From Bernardetia sp. MNP-M8 (GTDB taxonomy: Bacteria; Bacteroidota; Bacteroidia; Cytophagales; Bernardetiaceae): DNA of 64,000 nt. The first letter of the stretch is position 1. The number at the start of each line of letters is the position of its first letter. Below are positions 8,997-18,128 of this stretch, piece after piece. The stretch covers positions 4,362,676 through 4,426,675 of the forward strand of contig NZ_CP147012.1 of NCBI RefSeq assembly GCF_037126285.1, read 5' to 3'. The notes under the pieces were generated by a model that ran no database searches, was not told the DNA's origin, and worked only from the letters and a program-made list of their open reading frames with translations. The position numbers were made by a program, and so were the translations under genes.

Positions 8997-11900
8997 TTAC
9001 TTTTTCAAAACTACTTTTTTATAGAATATTCCTTTTTGAGAAACAATTTTTACAAAATAAATTCCATTACTCAAGTTATTCAAATCAAGAGTGATTTTAT
9101 TAGAATTTGTAATGAGAGTTTTTTGTAGTTCCATTCCCAAAGCGTTTACTAAAATTACTTCACTAGCATTCAAAACCGTATTCAATTCTACATTTAATAA
9201 AGAAGTAGTCGGATTTGGATATATTTTGATGTAATTAGCCTTGATAAAATCATCATTAGATAGAATTTTATCTATTGTAAATGGCTCAGAAGTAATAGAT
9301 GTATCTCCACTAGAAATAACGACTGTATAAACTCCAATTCTATTTTCTAATGTTGATAAGTCTAATTTTGCGCCTGTTTGTCCAGTTATCAAAACGCCAT
9401 CTCTGTACCATTGATAAGTAACTTTTCCAGTCGGAACAGATAATGTAGCTTCAGTTTCATTAAAATCAATAGTAAATTTGTAGTCTGTGTTTGTAGATTG
9501 TACAATAACTGTATCTTGTTTTGCTTCTCCACAAACAGCAACTCTCCAAACTAGTTTTGTAGGGAAAGGTAAAAGTCCAGTAACTTTACTATTATTTTTA
9601 GAAGCATTTTCTAGCTCTCCAAAACCTGAAAGTAAAGACCAACTTCCAAATACTTGTGTCGCTTGTGCTGCTAAAGTAGCCGTAGAATTTGTAGTTTCTA
9701 TATCGTTTCCTGCGTTGGCGACAAGCTCAAAATTAGCATCTGAACAGTTGAAAACAGGCAGATTCAAGTTAGAATTTGTTAGAGGAAGAACAGCAACTTT
9801 ATTAGAAATTGTATTTGTAATAATTGGCGAATTAAAATCAAAATAAATAGCTGCTCTGTTTTTTATAACTGTTCCGATAGAGTTATTCGCTTTTTGTTTG
9901 ATTTTGAATTTGATAAATCCGTGAGAAGCTGGCTCGTTTGAATTACTATCTGGAAGATTAATGTTATCAAACTCAAAACGCAAGACACGAGTATCAGCAT
10001 CGCCATCAATCAATAATTTATAATCATGAGAAACCATTCCCAAACGAATTGTTTCTATATCTAAAAACTCTGAAAGCGTATCTAAAACTACGATATTTAC
10101 AGCTTCAATGGTACCTGTATTTTGAAAGCGAATAGTGTAATCTAATTCTGTAGTTTTTTCTATTAGATTTTCATTTGTCAAGCCAAAAGGCACAACTTGT
10201 TTGTCATTAGGGTCATAACTATCCAAAATTTCTGAACACGAAGTTTCCGAACGCTCTCCACCATCATTTTGAGGAAGTGCCACTCCAGATTGTTGTACAG
10301 GAGCAACACTAACAACAGGATTAGGGTTTTCAGCTTTGGTCTTGTAAGGAATAGCAACTTGACAGCCTTCTACAAAAGCAGAAATAGGGTCGTGATTTTG
10401 AGGAAATAATTCCATTCTCATCGTCATTCCATTGGTAAATACTTCAATTTCTACTTCTCCATTTGCAGGTAATAATGTATTTCTTTCAGCAAAAACTTTT
10501 GAGTTAGCATATAGACGATATGGAATAGAGTCAGTAGATGTATTTGTTAGGTTTTTGATGGTATAGCGAGCGACTCCACCACCTACACAACGTCCAGAAA
10601 TTTCGTATTTATTTTCGTTATCTGTCCAATCTTCACACATATTGGCAGGAGAAATGGTAGCTTTTACGCATTGCGTAAGTCCACGTATTGCTTCAATTCC
10701 ACAAATAACTGAATCTTGAAAAATGATTTTTTCAGCATTTCCAGCAGCTAAACTACCAACATTAAAGAAATAGCTATTTCCTTCTTTCCTAGTCCAAGCA
10801 GGCGAACTAGAAACAGGGAATATATAATCAGGGTATTCTACTTTTACTTCTACATTTTGAGCTGTTGCAAAGCCTTGATTTTGGTACTCTACTGTTGTAC
10901 TACTCATAAAACATCTTCTGCGACGTTCATTTGTTAAATCAATAGTAAGATAAGAACAAGGTTTTACTTTATAGCCGAAGTTAATAGAGTTTGGGTCTTG
11001 AAGTTGTAAATCCTTTATTACGACTTGTTTGATAGTATCACAGTTATTTTGGCTAGGAATATACTTGTAGAAATCACTGTTTAGTATTTTACTTTCTAGA
11101 ACAACTGAGTCATTTTCGTTTGGTATAAAATAGCTTCCTTTTTTATCTGAAATAGTATAATATTGACCATTTTTTAAAATCAATGTATGAGGTAGACTCA
11201 TATCACTGCTATTTGGCTCACAGTCAAAATTTCTATCGCTAAATGTTTTTCCTTCAAACCAATGTGGGGAATCTACAAAATCTGTATCACGTATCTTCAT
11301 TACATAATTAAGCCCACAATTATAGCAAGGTACAAATGGAAGCTGTCCTGCTAATTCTTTGTTTTTTATATATAGACCACTCACATATATATACCCTGTG
11401 TCATCTACTGTTAAGCCTGGTCTTTTTGAATGTGACATAACATTTGAATAATTTTCACGTAATCCTAAATTAATGCCCCAGTTTAGCCCCTCAGATTTAG
11501 TATGTTTTAATAGAAATATTTGTCCCATAGGTAGCCCAGATTTTGTTTCAAGTGGGTATACCGTATTTCCAAATTTTACATTTTCCGAATAGGGCAAAAA
11601 ACGAGCTATGATATATTTATTTTCAGCTCTATCTACAACAAAATCCTTTACCTCGAAATATTGATCTACACCACTTCCATTTCGCACATAATCATCTTGA
11701 TGAACCACGTTACGATAGTTTTCTAGTTCTAAGACTGAAAGGAAAGGAAAGCTTCTTCCCGCAGCAAATAGCTTATTTTTCAAGTAAAATAATTTTAATT
11801 GTCCGAAACCTCCATTAGCACCTTCAATTACCCCATAATCTAATACTTCTCCATTAGGATTATAAGTAACTAGACAGCTACCAGCAGAATTTGGGTTATT

Positions 11901-12785
11901 GAAGTCATCGAATGTATCAAAGTTTTTAAAGGAAATTGTACCACTACCACCATAAGAACTAGTATATAGCGAGATATCATCGTCAGCACTAATTACTATA
12001 TCTTCTAATATTGTTCCATGGGCTACATCTACTATTCCTCTGCTCCATACATATTTCCCATTTAGATCAAACTTAACCGTAACAACACCTGTATTAGTGT
12101 TTGATAATTGCCATTCTTGTATGGTAAAATCTTTATCATCTATTGTAACCCAAAACTGCCCACTAGTAACACCAGGTTTTCTTCCCATTATTGTCTCACA
12201 CAAAAATGTATTACCTTGACTATCTACTACTATCTTAGCAGTTTCCCTTGAAGGTTTATTGAGGTAAAGAGCTCTGTGCCAAACTTCATTACCTTGTGGA
12301 TCTAGTTTAAGCAAAAAATTGTCAATATCATCATATGTATTACCTTTCCACTTTAATTCTCTAATTAGGCGATGCTCATTTTGAGAAGACACTACAGGAA
12401 CCCCTCCAACGCTATATAAAATTGATATATTATTAAAGTTATCAATTTCAACACTGACTTGATCACCCTCATAGGAGCTTTTGTCTGAAAACCAAACTCC
12501 GTGTCTAAACCAAATCAGTTGGTCATATTTATCCATTTTTGCTACAAAAAACTTCAAACCTGAATAGTTTGTAATTTTCATATCTATTTCTATAGAGTCA
12601 CCAATGAAAAACGTAGAACCAGAAGTATAACCTGCAACTATTTTATTTCCCTGTTTATCAATTTTGATAGCCCTGATACTAGATGGTGCCCAAATAGATA
12701 TGTCTTCAATTTGTTGTGCCAATATTTTTGACGATAGTAAGGAAGAAAAAAGAAATACCAAAAAAACCGTAAAAATCTGTTTCAT
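8997..12785 (-). CDS. T9SS-exported SBBP/DUF7619-type protein, paralog 3
   Basis: About 1,262 residues from the ATG at 12785 (signal peptide MKQIFTVFLVFLFSSLLSS, ending ILAQQ); the frame extends to 12821 but the signal peptide decides the start. The N-terminal half again looks like a propeller (FFVAKMDKYDQLIWFR, LKLDPQGNEVWHRAL, TVDDTGYIYVSGLY) but is poorly alike to paralogs 1 and 2. The C-terminal half (RRRCFMSSTTVEYQNQG onward) has the same DUF7619-like, PKD/Ig-like and T9SS sorting domains and shares long identical DNA with paralog 2. The shared C-terminus with divergent N-terminus suggests a common export and display module carrying different binding or recognition heads. This function is inference. 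Confidence 0.88.
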   Translation of the reverse strand: MKQIFTVFLVFLFSSLLSSKILAQQIEDISIWAPSSIRAIKIDKQGNKIVAGYTSGSTFFIGDSIEIDMKITNYSGLKFFVAKMDKYDQLIWFRHGVWFSDKSSYEGDQVSVEIDNFNNISILYSVGGVPVVSSQNEHRLIRELKWKGNTYDDIDNFLLKLDPQGNEVWHRALYLNKPSRETAKIVVDSQGNTFLCETIMGRKPGVTSGQFWVTIDDKDFTIQEWQLSNTNTGVVTVKFDLNGKYVWSRGIVDVAHGTILEDIVISADDDISLYTSSYGGSGTISFKNFDTFDDFNNPNSAGSCLVTYNPNGEVLDYGVIEGANGGFGQLKLFYLKNKLFAAGRSFPFLSVLELENYRNVVHQDDYVRNGSGVDQYFEVKDFVVDRAENKYIIARFLPYSENVKFGNTVYPLETKSGLPMGQIFLLKHTKSEGLNWGINLGLRENYSNVMSHSKRPGLTVDDTGYIYVSGLYIKNKELAGQLPFVPCYNCGLNYVMKIRDTDFVDSPHWFEGKTFSDRNFDCEPNSSDMSLPHTLILKNGQYYTISDKKGSYFIPNENDSVVLESKILNSDFYKYIPSQNNCDTIKQVVIKDLQLQDPNSINFGYKVKPCSYLTIDLTNERRRRCFMSSTTVEYQNQGFATAQNVEVKVEYPDYIFPVSSSPAWTRKEGNSYFFNVGSLAAGNAEKIIFQDSVICGIEAIRGLTQCVKATISPANMCEDWTDNENKYEISGRCVGGGVARYTIKNLTNTSTDSIPYRLYANSKVFAERNTLLPANGEVEIEVFTNGMTMRMELFPQNHDPISAFVEGCQVAIPYKTKAENPNPVVSVAPVQQSGVALPQNDGGERSETSCSEILDSYDPNDKQVVPFGLTNENLIEKTTELDYTIRFQNTGTIEAVNIVVLDTLSEFLDIETIRLGMVSHDYKLLIDGDADTRVLRFEFDNINLPDSNSNEPASHGFIKFKIKQKANNSIGTVIKNRAAIYFDFNSPIITNTISNKVAVLPLTNSNLNLPVFNCSDANFELVANAGNDIETTNSTATLAAQATQVFGSWSLLSGFGELENASKNNSKVTGLLPFPTKLVWRVAVCGEAKQDTVIVQSTNTDYKFTIDFNETEATLSVPTGKVTYQWYRDGVLITGQTGAKLDLSTLENRIGVYTVVISSGDTSITSEPFTIDKILSNDDFIKANYIKIYPNPTTSLLNVELNTVLNASEVILVNALGMELQKTLITNSNKITLDLNNLSNGIYFVKIVSQKGIFYKKVVLKK

Positions 12786-12818
12786 ATAAAATCGTAAATA
12801 AGTGAATAAAATAAAATA

Positions 12819-12826
12819 CAAAGGTA
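12819..12826 (-). promoter_or_regulatory. Bacteroidota -7 box upstream of paralog 3
   Basis: Minus-strand TACCTTTG, 34-41 bases upstream of the ATG at 12785, the same spacing as for paralog 1. Confidence 0.65.
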
Positions 12827-12953
12827 AGGTTTGCTAGTAATAAATAGAAATTATTTTTTTAATTATAGATAATTATTTCAGAATGCAGCATTGAGTTATA
12901 AAATAACGTAAAGGAAATAAATTTAAAAGTCATAAAACGATATTGAATTAATT

Positions 12954-13748
12954 ATGAAATCTACCTTACTTTATTTGCTTTTTATGGTTGTTATTTTTAG
13001 TTCATGCCAACCTAATTATTATGTTCCCAACATGCATACTGTTCCTTTACTTACTCAAAAAGGAGAAGGGTTTTTGTCAGTAGCATCAAGTAATCCTACT
13101 TTTGACTCTACAAGTCAAATAAGTGTTCAGACTTCTTATCTAATCACTAATCATTTTGCTGCTCAAACAAATAACGCATTTCATAATCTTATAACGGGTT
13201 CAACTAATATAATTAATTCGAATAATACTAATAAAATAGGAACAAAAGGACAAATGCACGAACTAGGTTTTGGCTATTTGTTTTCAGATTCTATAAAAAA
13301 TCGTTTTCTAAAAAAAAATATTAAAAGGACTAGACATATAGGAATTTGGGGAATAGCAGCAATAGGAAATATAGAAACCTATATTCAAAATCAAGGAAAA
13401 CTAAATGCTAATATGTTTTTAGTGGGTATAAATCCTACTTTTAGTAAATCAATGAAGTATATTTCTGCCTCTATGTCTTTCAAAACATTTTATTTGAGAT
13501 ACACTAAAGTAGAAGGAGATTTGCTTTTTGGAGGTAAAGAGGAAGTGGAATATTTATCAAATCGCAAACATAATTTTATAATAGAACCAGCCATGACAGC
13601 AAGAATAGGACTTGAAAAGTTTAAATTTGTATTTCAGTTTTTGTGTAGTAATAATATTAAATATGGTAATGAAAGACAAACCTCATTGATTTTAAGTTTG
13701 GGATTGACCTATAATTTTTATACGCAAAAAAATAGCAAAATCGATTGA
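12954..13748 (+). CDS. putative outer-membrane lipoprotein, function unknown
   Basis: A 264-residue protein with a lipoprotein signal peptide: MKSTLLYLLFMVVIFSSC, with the lipobox cysteine at residue 18. The start YYVPNMHTVPLLTQKGEGF is a pattern I associate with Bacteroidota lipoproteins that end in a small beta-barrel. The rest alternates amphipathic strands (FIIEPAMTARIGLEKFKFVFQF, LILSLGLTYNFY) and ends in an aromatic-rich strand, consistent with an outer-membrane barrel. It is transcribed divergently from paralog 3 and convergently with the next gene, so it is probably monocistronic. No specific function is recognised. Confidence 0.75.
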   Translation: MKSTLLYLLFMVVIFSSCQPNYYVPNMHTVPLLTQKGEGFLSVASSNPTFDSTSQISVQTSYLITNHFAAQTNNAFHNLITGSTNIINSNNTNKIGTKGQMHELGFGYLFSDSIKNRFLKKNIKRTRHIGIWGIAAIGNIETYIQNQGKLNANMFLVGINPTFSKSMKYISASMSFKTFYLRYTKVEGDLLFGGKEEVEYLSNRKHNFIIEPAMTARIGLEKFKFVFQFLCSNNIKYGNERQTSLILSLGLTYNFYTQKNSKID

Positions 13749-13768
13749 GTTTTGAGAAAAACAAACTA

Positions 13769-16700
13769 CTAAAAAAGCGCAGTAACCTGTATTCTACCAA
13801 TATGAATGGCAGCATTATCTTCTGATTTTCTACCTTCATAAACGACACTTAGCTGCAAACCATTGAAAAGTTTTTGTTGTAGATTCAAATCCCAAGTTAG
13901 ATTTTGCCCTGCTCGTAAGGCTTCCAAAAGTTCGTAACTGACAGGCGTGTTATTTTCTCCATTATAATCAATATTGAGCGTTCTGAGTCGGACATTAAAA
14001 ACTCTATCGCCTACTTTTGAATAACGTAATTCTGTCCTAAATTCATTAATTGTCGCTTTTTCTATGCCTAACGTATTTTGTTTTTGCTCAAAACGGTAGG
14101 CTGTTGTTAGTCTGAATGCTGTTGTGGGTTGCCAAGCGAGTTCTAGTTGTGGACGTAAAAGCTCTAAATTATAGGTTCTGTTTTCCAAAAAATCGGAGGC
14201 ATTACTTCGTGCTCCTATCAAAAAACTAGATTTTGAAGCAATCGTTTTTGAAAGACTTAGTCTAAAAATAGTTTCATATTCTTCTACATTTTTACTTTCA
14301 AATCCACCTGCTAAAAGGTTTTTTTGATTCGTTAGTGTATAGCGAAATTCTCCTCCCCATTTTGGATTTGTTCTATTTAAAAATAAGACATTTCGAAGCG
14401 AACTTTGCTCACTCAAAACGTTTTCTTGATTGCGCTGCACAAAAGGAAGAAAACGTTTTTCAAAATCACTTTCTGTAGTTTTGACGGAATTTTGAACCGA
14501 AAAAACCACCGAAAAGAGTTGTAAGGATTTCTTTATAAATTTTGTTTTTTTCCATTTATTAGGAGGAGTAAGTGTGATTTTATAAATAAAATCAGTAGAA
14601 AAAGCTGTTAAATACGTACTTGTAGGTGTAAAAACTTTGATATAATTTCGTTCATCTGGATTGATGGCTTCATAAAATTCTCCCAATTGCTGCACACCAT
14701 CATCGTTATCATCTCGCCACGTATGCGTTCCTTGCGTTCCGTCGACACCAATAAAAGTAAATTCCCTCGCTGGTTCTCGCCCCGTTACCGTCGAATAAGT
14801 GAGTTCTTGACGAATAGCACGCTCAAAAAAATCACTTCGCCAGTCGATTCTGCCCATTAGTGTTTCGGTGTCGTCTAGTTTTAGTGTATCCAAAAATTCT
14901 TGATTGTATTCTAATTTTCGATAAGTAGAATTAAAAGTCAGTTTTTGATTTGATTTTTCTCTTTCAAAATCCAAAGACATTTCTGCTCGTGCCGTTTGCG
15001 AATTGGTATAAGATTGAATAACTCCATTTTTTGGCAAAAAATCTTCTCTCAAAGCATATTCAATTCTATAATTTGCTTTTTTGCTGCTATCTCCTTGAAA
15101 AAGATAAAATTTGTGTTGTTCATAATTCATCAACGACGAAGTAACCGAATCTTGTGTTTTAAAAGTCTGTTTATCAACCGAATATGTATAAGCAGGAATA
15201 ATGTAATTATTTTGATATTGCAAATCGGCATCATAACGCAGCCAAGAAACCTTTTGAGGGGTTGATAAAATAGCAACTTGACTATTTGGAATCGATGAAA
15301 TAATAGAATTTGTATTCAAATCTGAAAAAGAACTGGCATTATTATTCTGAAACTGTAATTGATTTTCTCCATTCAAATAAAAACCATTGGTAGAAAGTTG
15401 AAATTTACCTACTTTTTTATTGAAAATAATTTTGTGTTGCTGTCCTGTAATGGCATTTTCTCGGTTTCTGTACGTAAAATTATACTCAAATTTGTTGCTT
15501 ACATTTTGTTCAATAATCGCAAAAGCCTGTAAAATCTGGTCTTGACCTTTTGGCAATGCACCAAAAAAAGTGGGCAGCGTCCAATCTCTATCAAATTCTA
15601 TATTTCTAAAACGGTCTATCGGTTCAAAGTTTTTATTATCTAATTCATAATCTATTCCGTAACTCAACTTATAATTATTCTTGAAAATAGAATTTTGAAA
15701 TTTCTTTTCTTTCGTATGAATTCCTACAAAAAAAGCATTTCCTTTGTCGTCTTGACTATCAATATCTGAAAAAATATTTCTATCTCGGTCTGAAAAAGCT
15801 GCTTCTGCAAAAATACTTGTATTACTATTTGGAGAAAAATGAACTCCTGCATTAGTAAGCCTTTTGGAATTTGGCGCAGGAAGTTGTCTAATTGGCGCAA
15901 AATTTCCTTCATTAATTCCTGCAAAAACATATTCTTTTCCATTTGCAACGGCTTCTCCCAAAATATAATCGCCCTTATTTTGTCCCACTTCTGTAAACGA
16001 AACGGTATAAAAAGTTTGATTTTCGTTGTCTTGTGTGGCTCTCTGAAAAATCTGATAAAAGAAATTATCAATCAACGTGTCTTTTTTGATATATAGAATT
16101 TGATTGACAGAAAAATTTTCTACTTCTTCAGCACTTTCTACAACGGCAAGCGACAAACTATCGCCAATATTTTCTAAAAGTGTTTGTCTTTCTTCTGAAA
16201 TATCAAAATTAATGGGTTGTTTTTCATTATCGCTTTCAGAATAATTTTCTATAAAAACGTTCCAAGATGATTTTTTTAGTTTTTTCGAATTGCTACTTTT
16301 ATTCTTACTTGTAAAATTCACACTCGCCCCCAAATTCGAAATCGTTCGATTATAAAACTGATTTGTATATTCAAATTCTACACGAACCCTAGAAAATTGC
16401 GTAATCACAATGTGAGGATTAAAGGTAATTTCGGCAGTATTGTAGTCGATAATGTAATCATAATTAAAACCACGCTGCAAAAGCTGTCCATCTAAAAATA
16501 TTTTTTCCGAACCTGCTTGAATGATAATAAAACGTTCATTATTTGCACCTACAAGTCTGTACGCACCTTGTACGCCTTCTTGAACAGGTAATTGATAACT
16601 TTGAAATTGTCCTTTTGCAGCAGCTAAACCGATTTTTTGCTGCGTAGAAAAAGTAGAATCTCTTTGAAAATTGGTTTGTAAAACTCCACCCAAAACGTTT

Positions 16701-17545
16701 TTATAAAATCGCATAAAATGTGGCGTATTTTTGCCAATTCCTTGCTGTAACACTACATCGCCTGCTGTAAGCGAAGCATTTTTATGACGAAGTTGTATCT
16801 GAATCCTGTCAAATTGCTGAATTTGTTGTGTATTTCCTTCGGGCTGAAAAGGAACATTTTGGTCGGAAATAATGGCTGTCAATTCTATTTCATCAGTCAG
16901 TTTTCCTTCTAATTGCAGATTTAGATTCGAATTTACAAAAACGTCTTGTCTATTTCCCACCGAAACACCACGAGTAATACTTCCTGCTTTTTGAAGGTTT
17001 GAGCTAAAAAGTTCTTGTCTTTCTTCTGTAATAACAGTATTTTTTTCTGCTTTTCTATCAACTGTATCAATAAAGTTTTGCATTGCTGCCTGTTCGTATT
17101 CTTCTTGTGAACGCTTAAAAGTCCAGTTTTTTATCTTGAAAGGAATAGTTTGATACGAAATTTTGATAGAATCTAATTGAATATCTTTTAGATTTGAATC
17201 TAAATAAAACAAAATAATCTGTTTTTCAAAGTCATAAGTTGCTTTTATTTTATTTATCTCGTTGGTGGACACAGGGGCAACGGCTAATTTTGGTTTTGTT
17301 TCTAAAACTTGAATAGAAATAGGAGGAAGAGAATCAATTTCTTTGAGCCAAAATGCGGTGTAATAAATTTTGTCGTTGGTGGAGACACCAACAACGGCAG
17401 AGTTTTTATTTACGGCAACCCACTTTGTTTTTTGAGAAAATGAATTTAGAGAATCAGTTTTAGCATCGTTTTTTTGAGTTTGTGCAAAAACGATTTTTGT
17501 GGAAATAAACAGGAAAAAAAATGATAGGAAAAAGAGGAAACGCAT
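13769..17545 (-). CDS. very large outer-membrane beta-barrel-like protein
   Basis: A 1,258-residue protein with a signal peptide (MRFLFFLSFFFLFISTKIVFAQ). Residues about 185-270 hold a block reminiscent of the SprA/T9SS translocon region (SITRGVSVGNRQDVFVNSNL, LNLQLEGKLTDEIELTAIIS, QPEGNTQQIQQFDRIQIQL). At half the usual SprA length and without its other repeats, it is not SprA itself. The rest is dense in alternating amphipathic strands typical of a large outer-membrane barrel, ending in IGRIQVTALF. I know the type as a conserved Bacteroidota surface protein without assigned function. Two copies of a palindromic repeat lie in frame near the N-terminus (residues 50-58 and 88-96). Confidence 0.75.
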   Translation of the reverse strand: MRFLFFLSFFFLFISTKIVFAQTQKNDAKTDSLNSFSQKTKWVAVNKNSAVVGVSTNDKIYYTAFWLKEIDSLPPISIQVLETKPKLAVAPVSTNEINKIKATYDFEKQIILFYLDSNLKDIQLDSIKISYQTIPFKIKNWTFKRSQEEYEQAAMQNFIDTVDRKAEKNTVITEERQELFSSNLQKAGSITRGVSVGNRQDVFVNSNLNLQLEGKLTDEIELTAIISDQNVPFQPEGNTQQIQQFDRIQIQLRHKNASLTAGDVVLQQGIGKNTPHFMRFYKNVLGGVLQTNFQRDSTFSTQQKIGLAAAKGQFQSYQLPVQEGVQGAYRLVGANNERFIIIQAGSEKIFLDGQLLQRGFNYDYIIDYNTAEITFNPHIVITQFSRVRVEFEYTNQFYNRTISNLGASVNFTSKNKSSNSKKLKKSSWNVFIENYSESDNEKQPINFDISEERQTLLENIGDSLSLAVVESAEEVENFSVNQILYIKKDTLIDNFFYQIFQRATQDNENQTFYTVSFTEVGQNKGDYILGEAVANGKEYVFAGINEGNFAPIRQLPAPNSKRLTNAGVHFSPNSNTSIFAEAAFSDRDRNIFSDIDSQDDKGNAFFVGIHTKEKKFQNSIFKNNYKLSYGIDYELDNKNFEPIDRFRNIEFDRDWTLPTFFGALPKGQDQILQAFAIIEQNVSNKFEYNFTYRNRENAITGQQHKIIFNKKVGKFQLSTNGFYLNGENQLQFQNNNASSFSDLNTNSIISSIPNSQVAILSTPQKVSWLRYDADLQYQNNYIIPAYTYSVDKQTFKTQDSVTSSLMNYEQHKFYLFQGDSSKKANYRIEYALREDFLPKNGVIQSYTNSQTARAEMSLDFEREKSNQKLTFNSTYRKLEYNQEFLDTLKLDDTETLMGRIDWRSDFFERAIRQELTYSTVTGREPAREFTFIGVDGTQGTHTWRDDNDDGVQQLGEFYEAINPDERNYIKVFTPTSTYLTAFSTDFIYKITLTPPNKWKKTKFIKKSLQLFSVVFSVQNSVKTTESDFEKRFLPFVQRNQENVLSEQSSLRNVLFLNRTNPKWGGEFRYTLTNQKNLLAGGFESKNVEEYETIFRLSLSKTIASKSSFLIGARSNASDFLENRTYNLELLRPQLELAWQPTTAFRLTTAYRFEQKQNTLGIEKATINEFRTELRYSKVGDRVFNVRLRTLNIDYNGENNTPVSYELLEALRAGQNLTWDLNLQQKLFNGLQLSVVYEGRKSEDNAAIHIGRIQVTALF
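17258..17284 (-). repeat. degenerate in-frame copy of the 27-bp palindrome
   Basis: The minus strand reads GCCGTTGCCCCTGTGTCC then ACCAACGAG, a degenerate version of the repeat at 17372 and of the intergenic copies. It encodes AVAPVSTNE in the large outer-membrane protein. Confidence 0.5.
17372..17398 (-). repeat. in-frame copy of the 27-bp palindrome
   Basis: The minus strand reads GCCGTTGTTGGTGTC then TCCACCAACGAC, nearly the same as the intergenic copy at 43300. It is translated as AVVGVSTND (residues 50-58 of the outer-membrane protein). Confidence 0.7.
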
Positions 17546-17573
17546 TTTTCATTTTCTTGATTTGAGAGCTTTT

Positions 17574-18125
17574 TTACTTATTTTGTTGAGAAATGAAAGG
17601 GTGTATTTGAATAAAATTATCTTGCCTACTAAAACCTTGATGATAATATTCTACATCTTTAGGTTTTCTCTTTGTGATTGCTCTGTTTGTTATTTTTCTA
17701 TCAAAAAGAATATTTATAGCTTCAAATTCCTCTTGAACATCAAAATGAATCTTTAAAATCCCATTTATTAGACCAATAAAAATTTGACTATTTTTGAATT
17801 TTTTAGATATATCAGAAGTTTCATTTGACTTTAATTCTATTGAAAAAATATAATTTTTATCTCTTATTCTACAAAAAATAATAGCATCACAAGCCTTATT
17901 CAAATCTGTTACCTCATTAAATAATCGTCCTAAAAATTTATTAGTTGGATGGTCTAACTTGAAAGCCAAAAAACATTCATCAATTCCTTTTATAGTAACC
18001 GAACGAAGTTGTTTTGAATCTGTATTTTGTTCTTCTTCAATTTTAATTGATTTTTTCTCATTATTAAAGTCAATACAAACTTCCTCACAAATCAGAGCTT
18101 GAAGAGCCTTTTTTATATCTTCCAT
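17574..18125 (-). CDS. putative PD-(D/E)xK nuclease partner of AAA ATPase
   Basis: A 183-residue protein, no named family recognised. The stretch KACDAIIFCRI...NYIFSIELKS places D80 and E97-L-K99 on two successive hydrophobic strands, the layout of the PD-(D/E)xK nuclease core, and is followed by a helix with KNSQIFIGL. The nuclease call rests on this motif alone. The start codon follows the stop of the upstream ATPase gene by three bases, so the two are co-transcribed and probably co-translated. The N-terminal 40 residues are acidic and may hold the contact with the ATPase. The pairing suggests an anti-phage or DNA-damage module; a Septu-like scheme (ATPase plus nuclease) is the nearest analogy, with a different nuclease fold. 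Confidence 0.6.
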   Translation of the reverse strand: MEDIKKALQALICEEVCIDFNNEKKSIKIEEEQNTDSKQLRSVTIKGIDECFLAFKLDHPTNKFLGRLFNEVTDLNKACDAIIFCRIRDKNYIFSIELKSNETSDISKKFKNSQIFIGLINGILKIHFDVQEEFEAINILFDRKITNRAITKRKPKDVEYYHQGFSRQDNFIQIHPFISQQNK

Positions 18126-18128
18126 TAG

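Noticed and set aside
13769-17545. SprA (T9SS translocon)
   Set aside because: One block is similar, but the length is about half and the other SprA repeats are absent.
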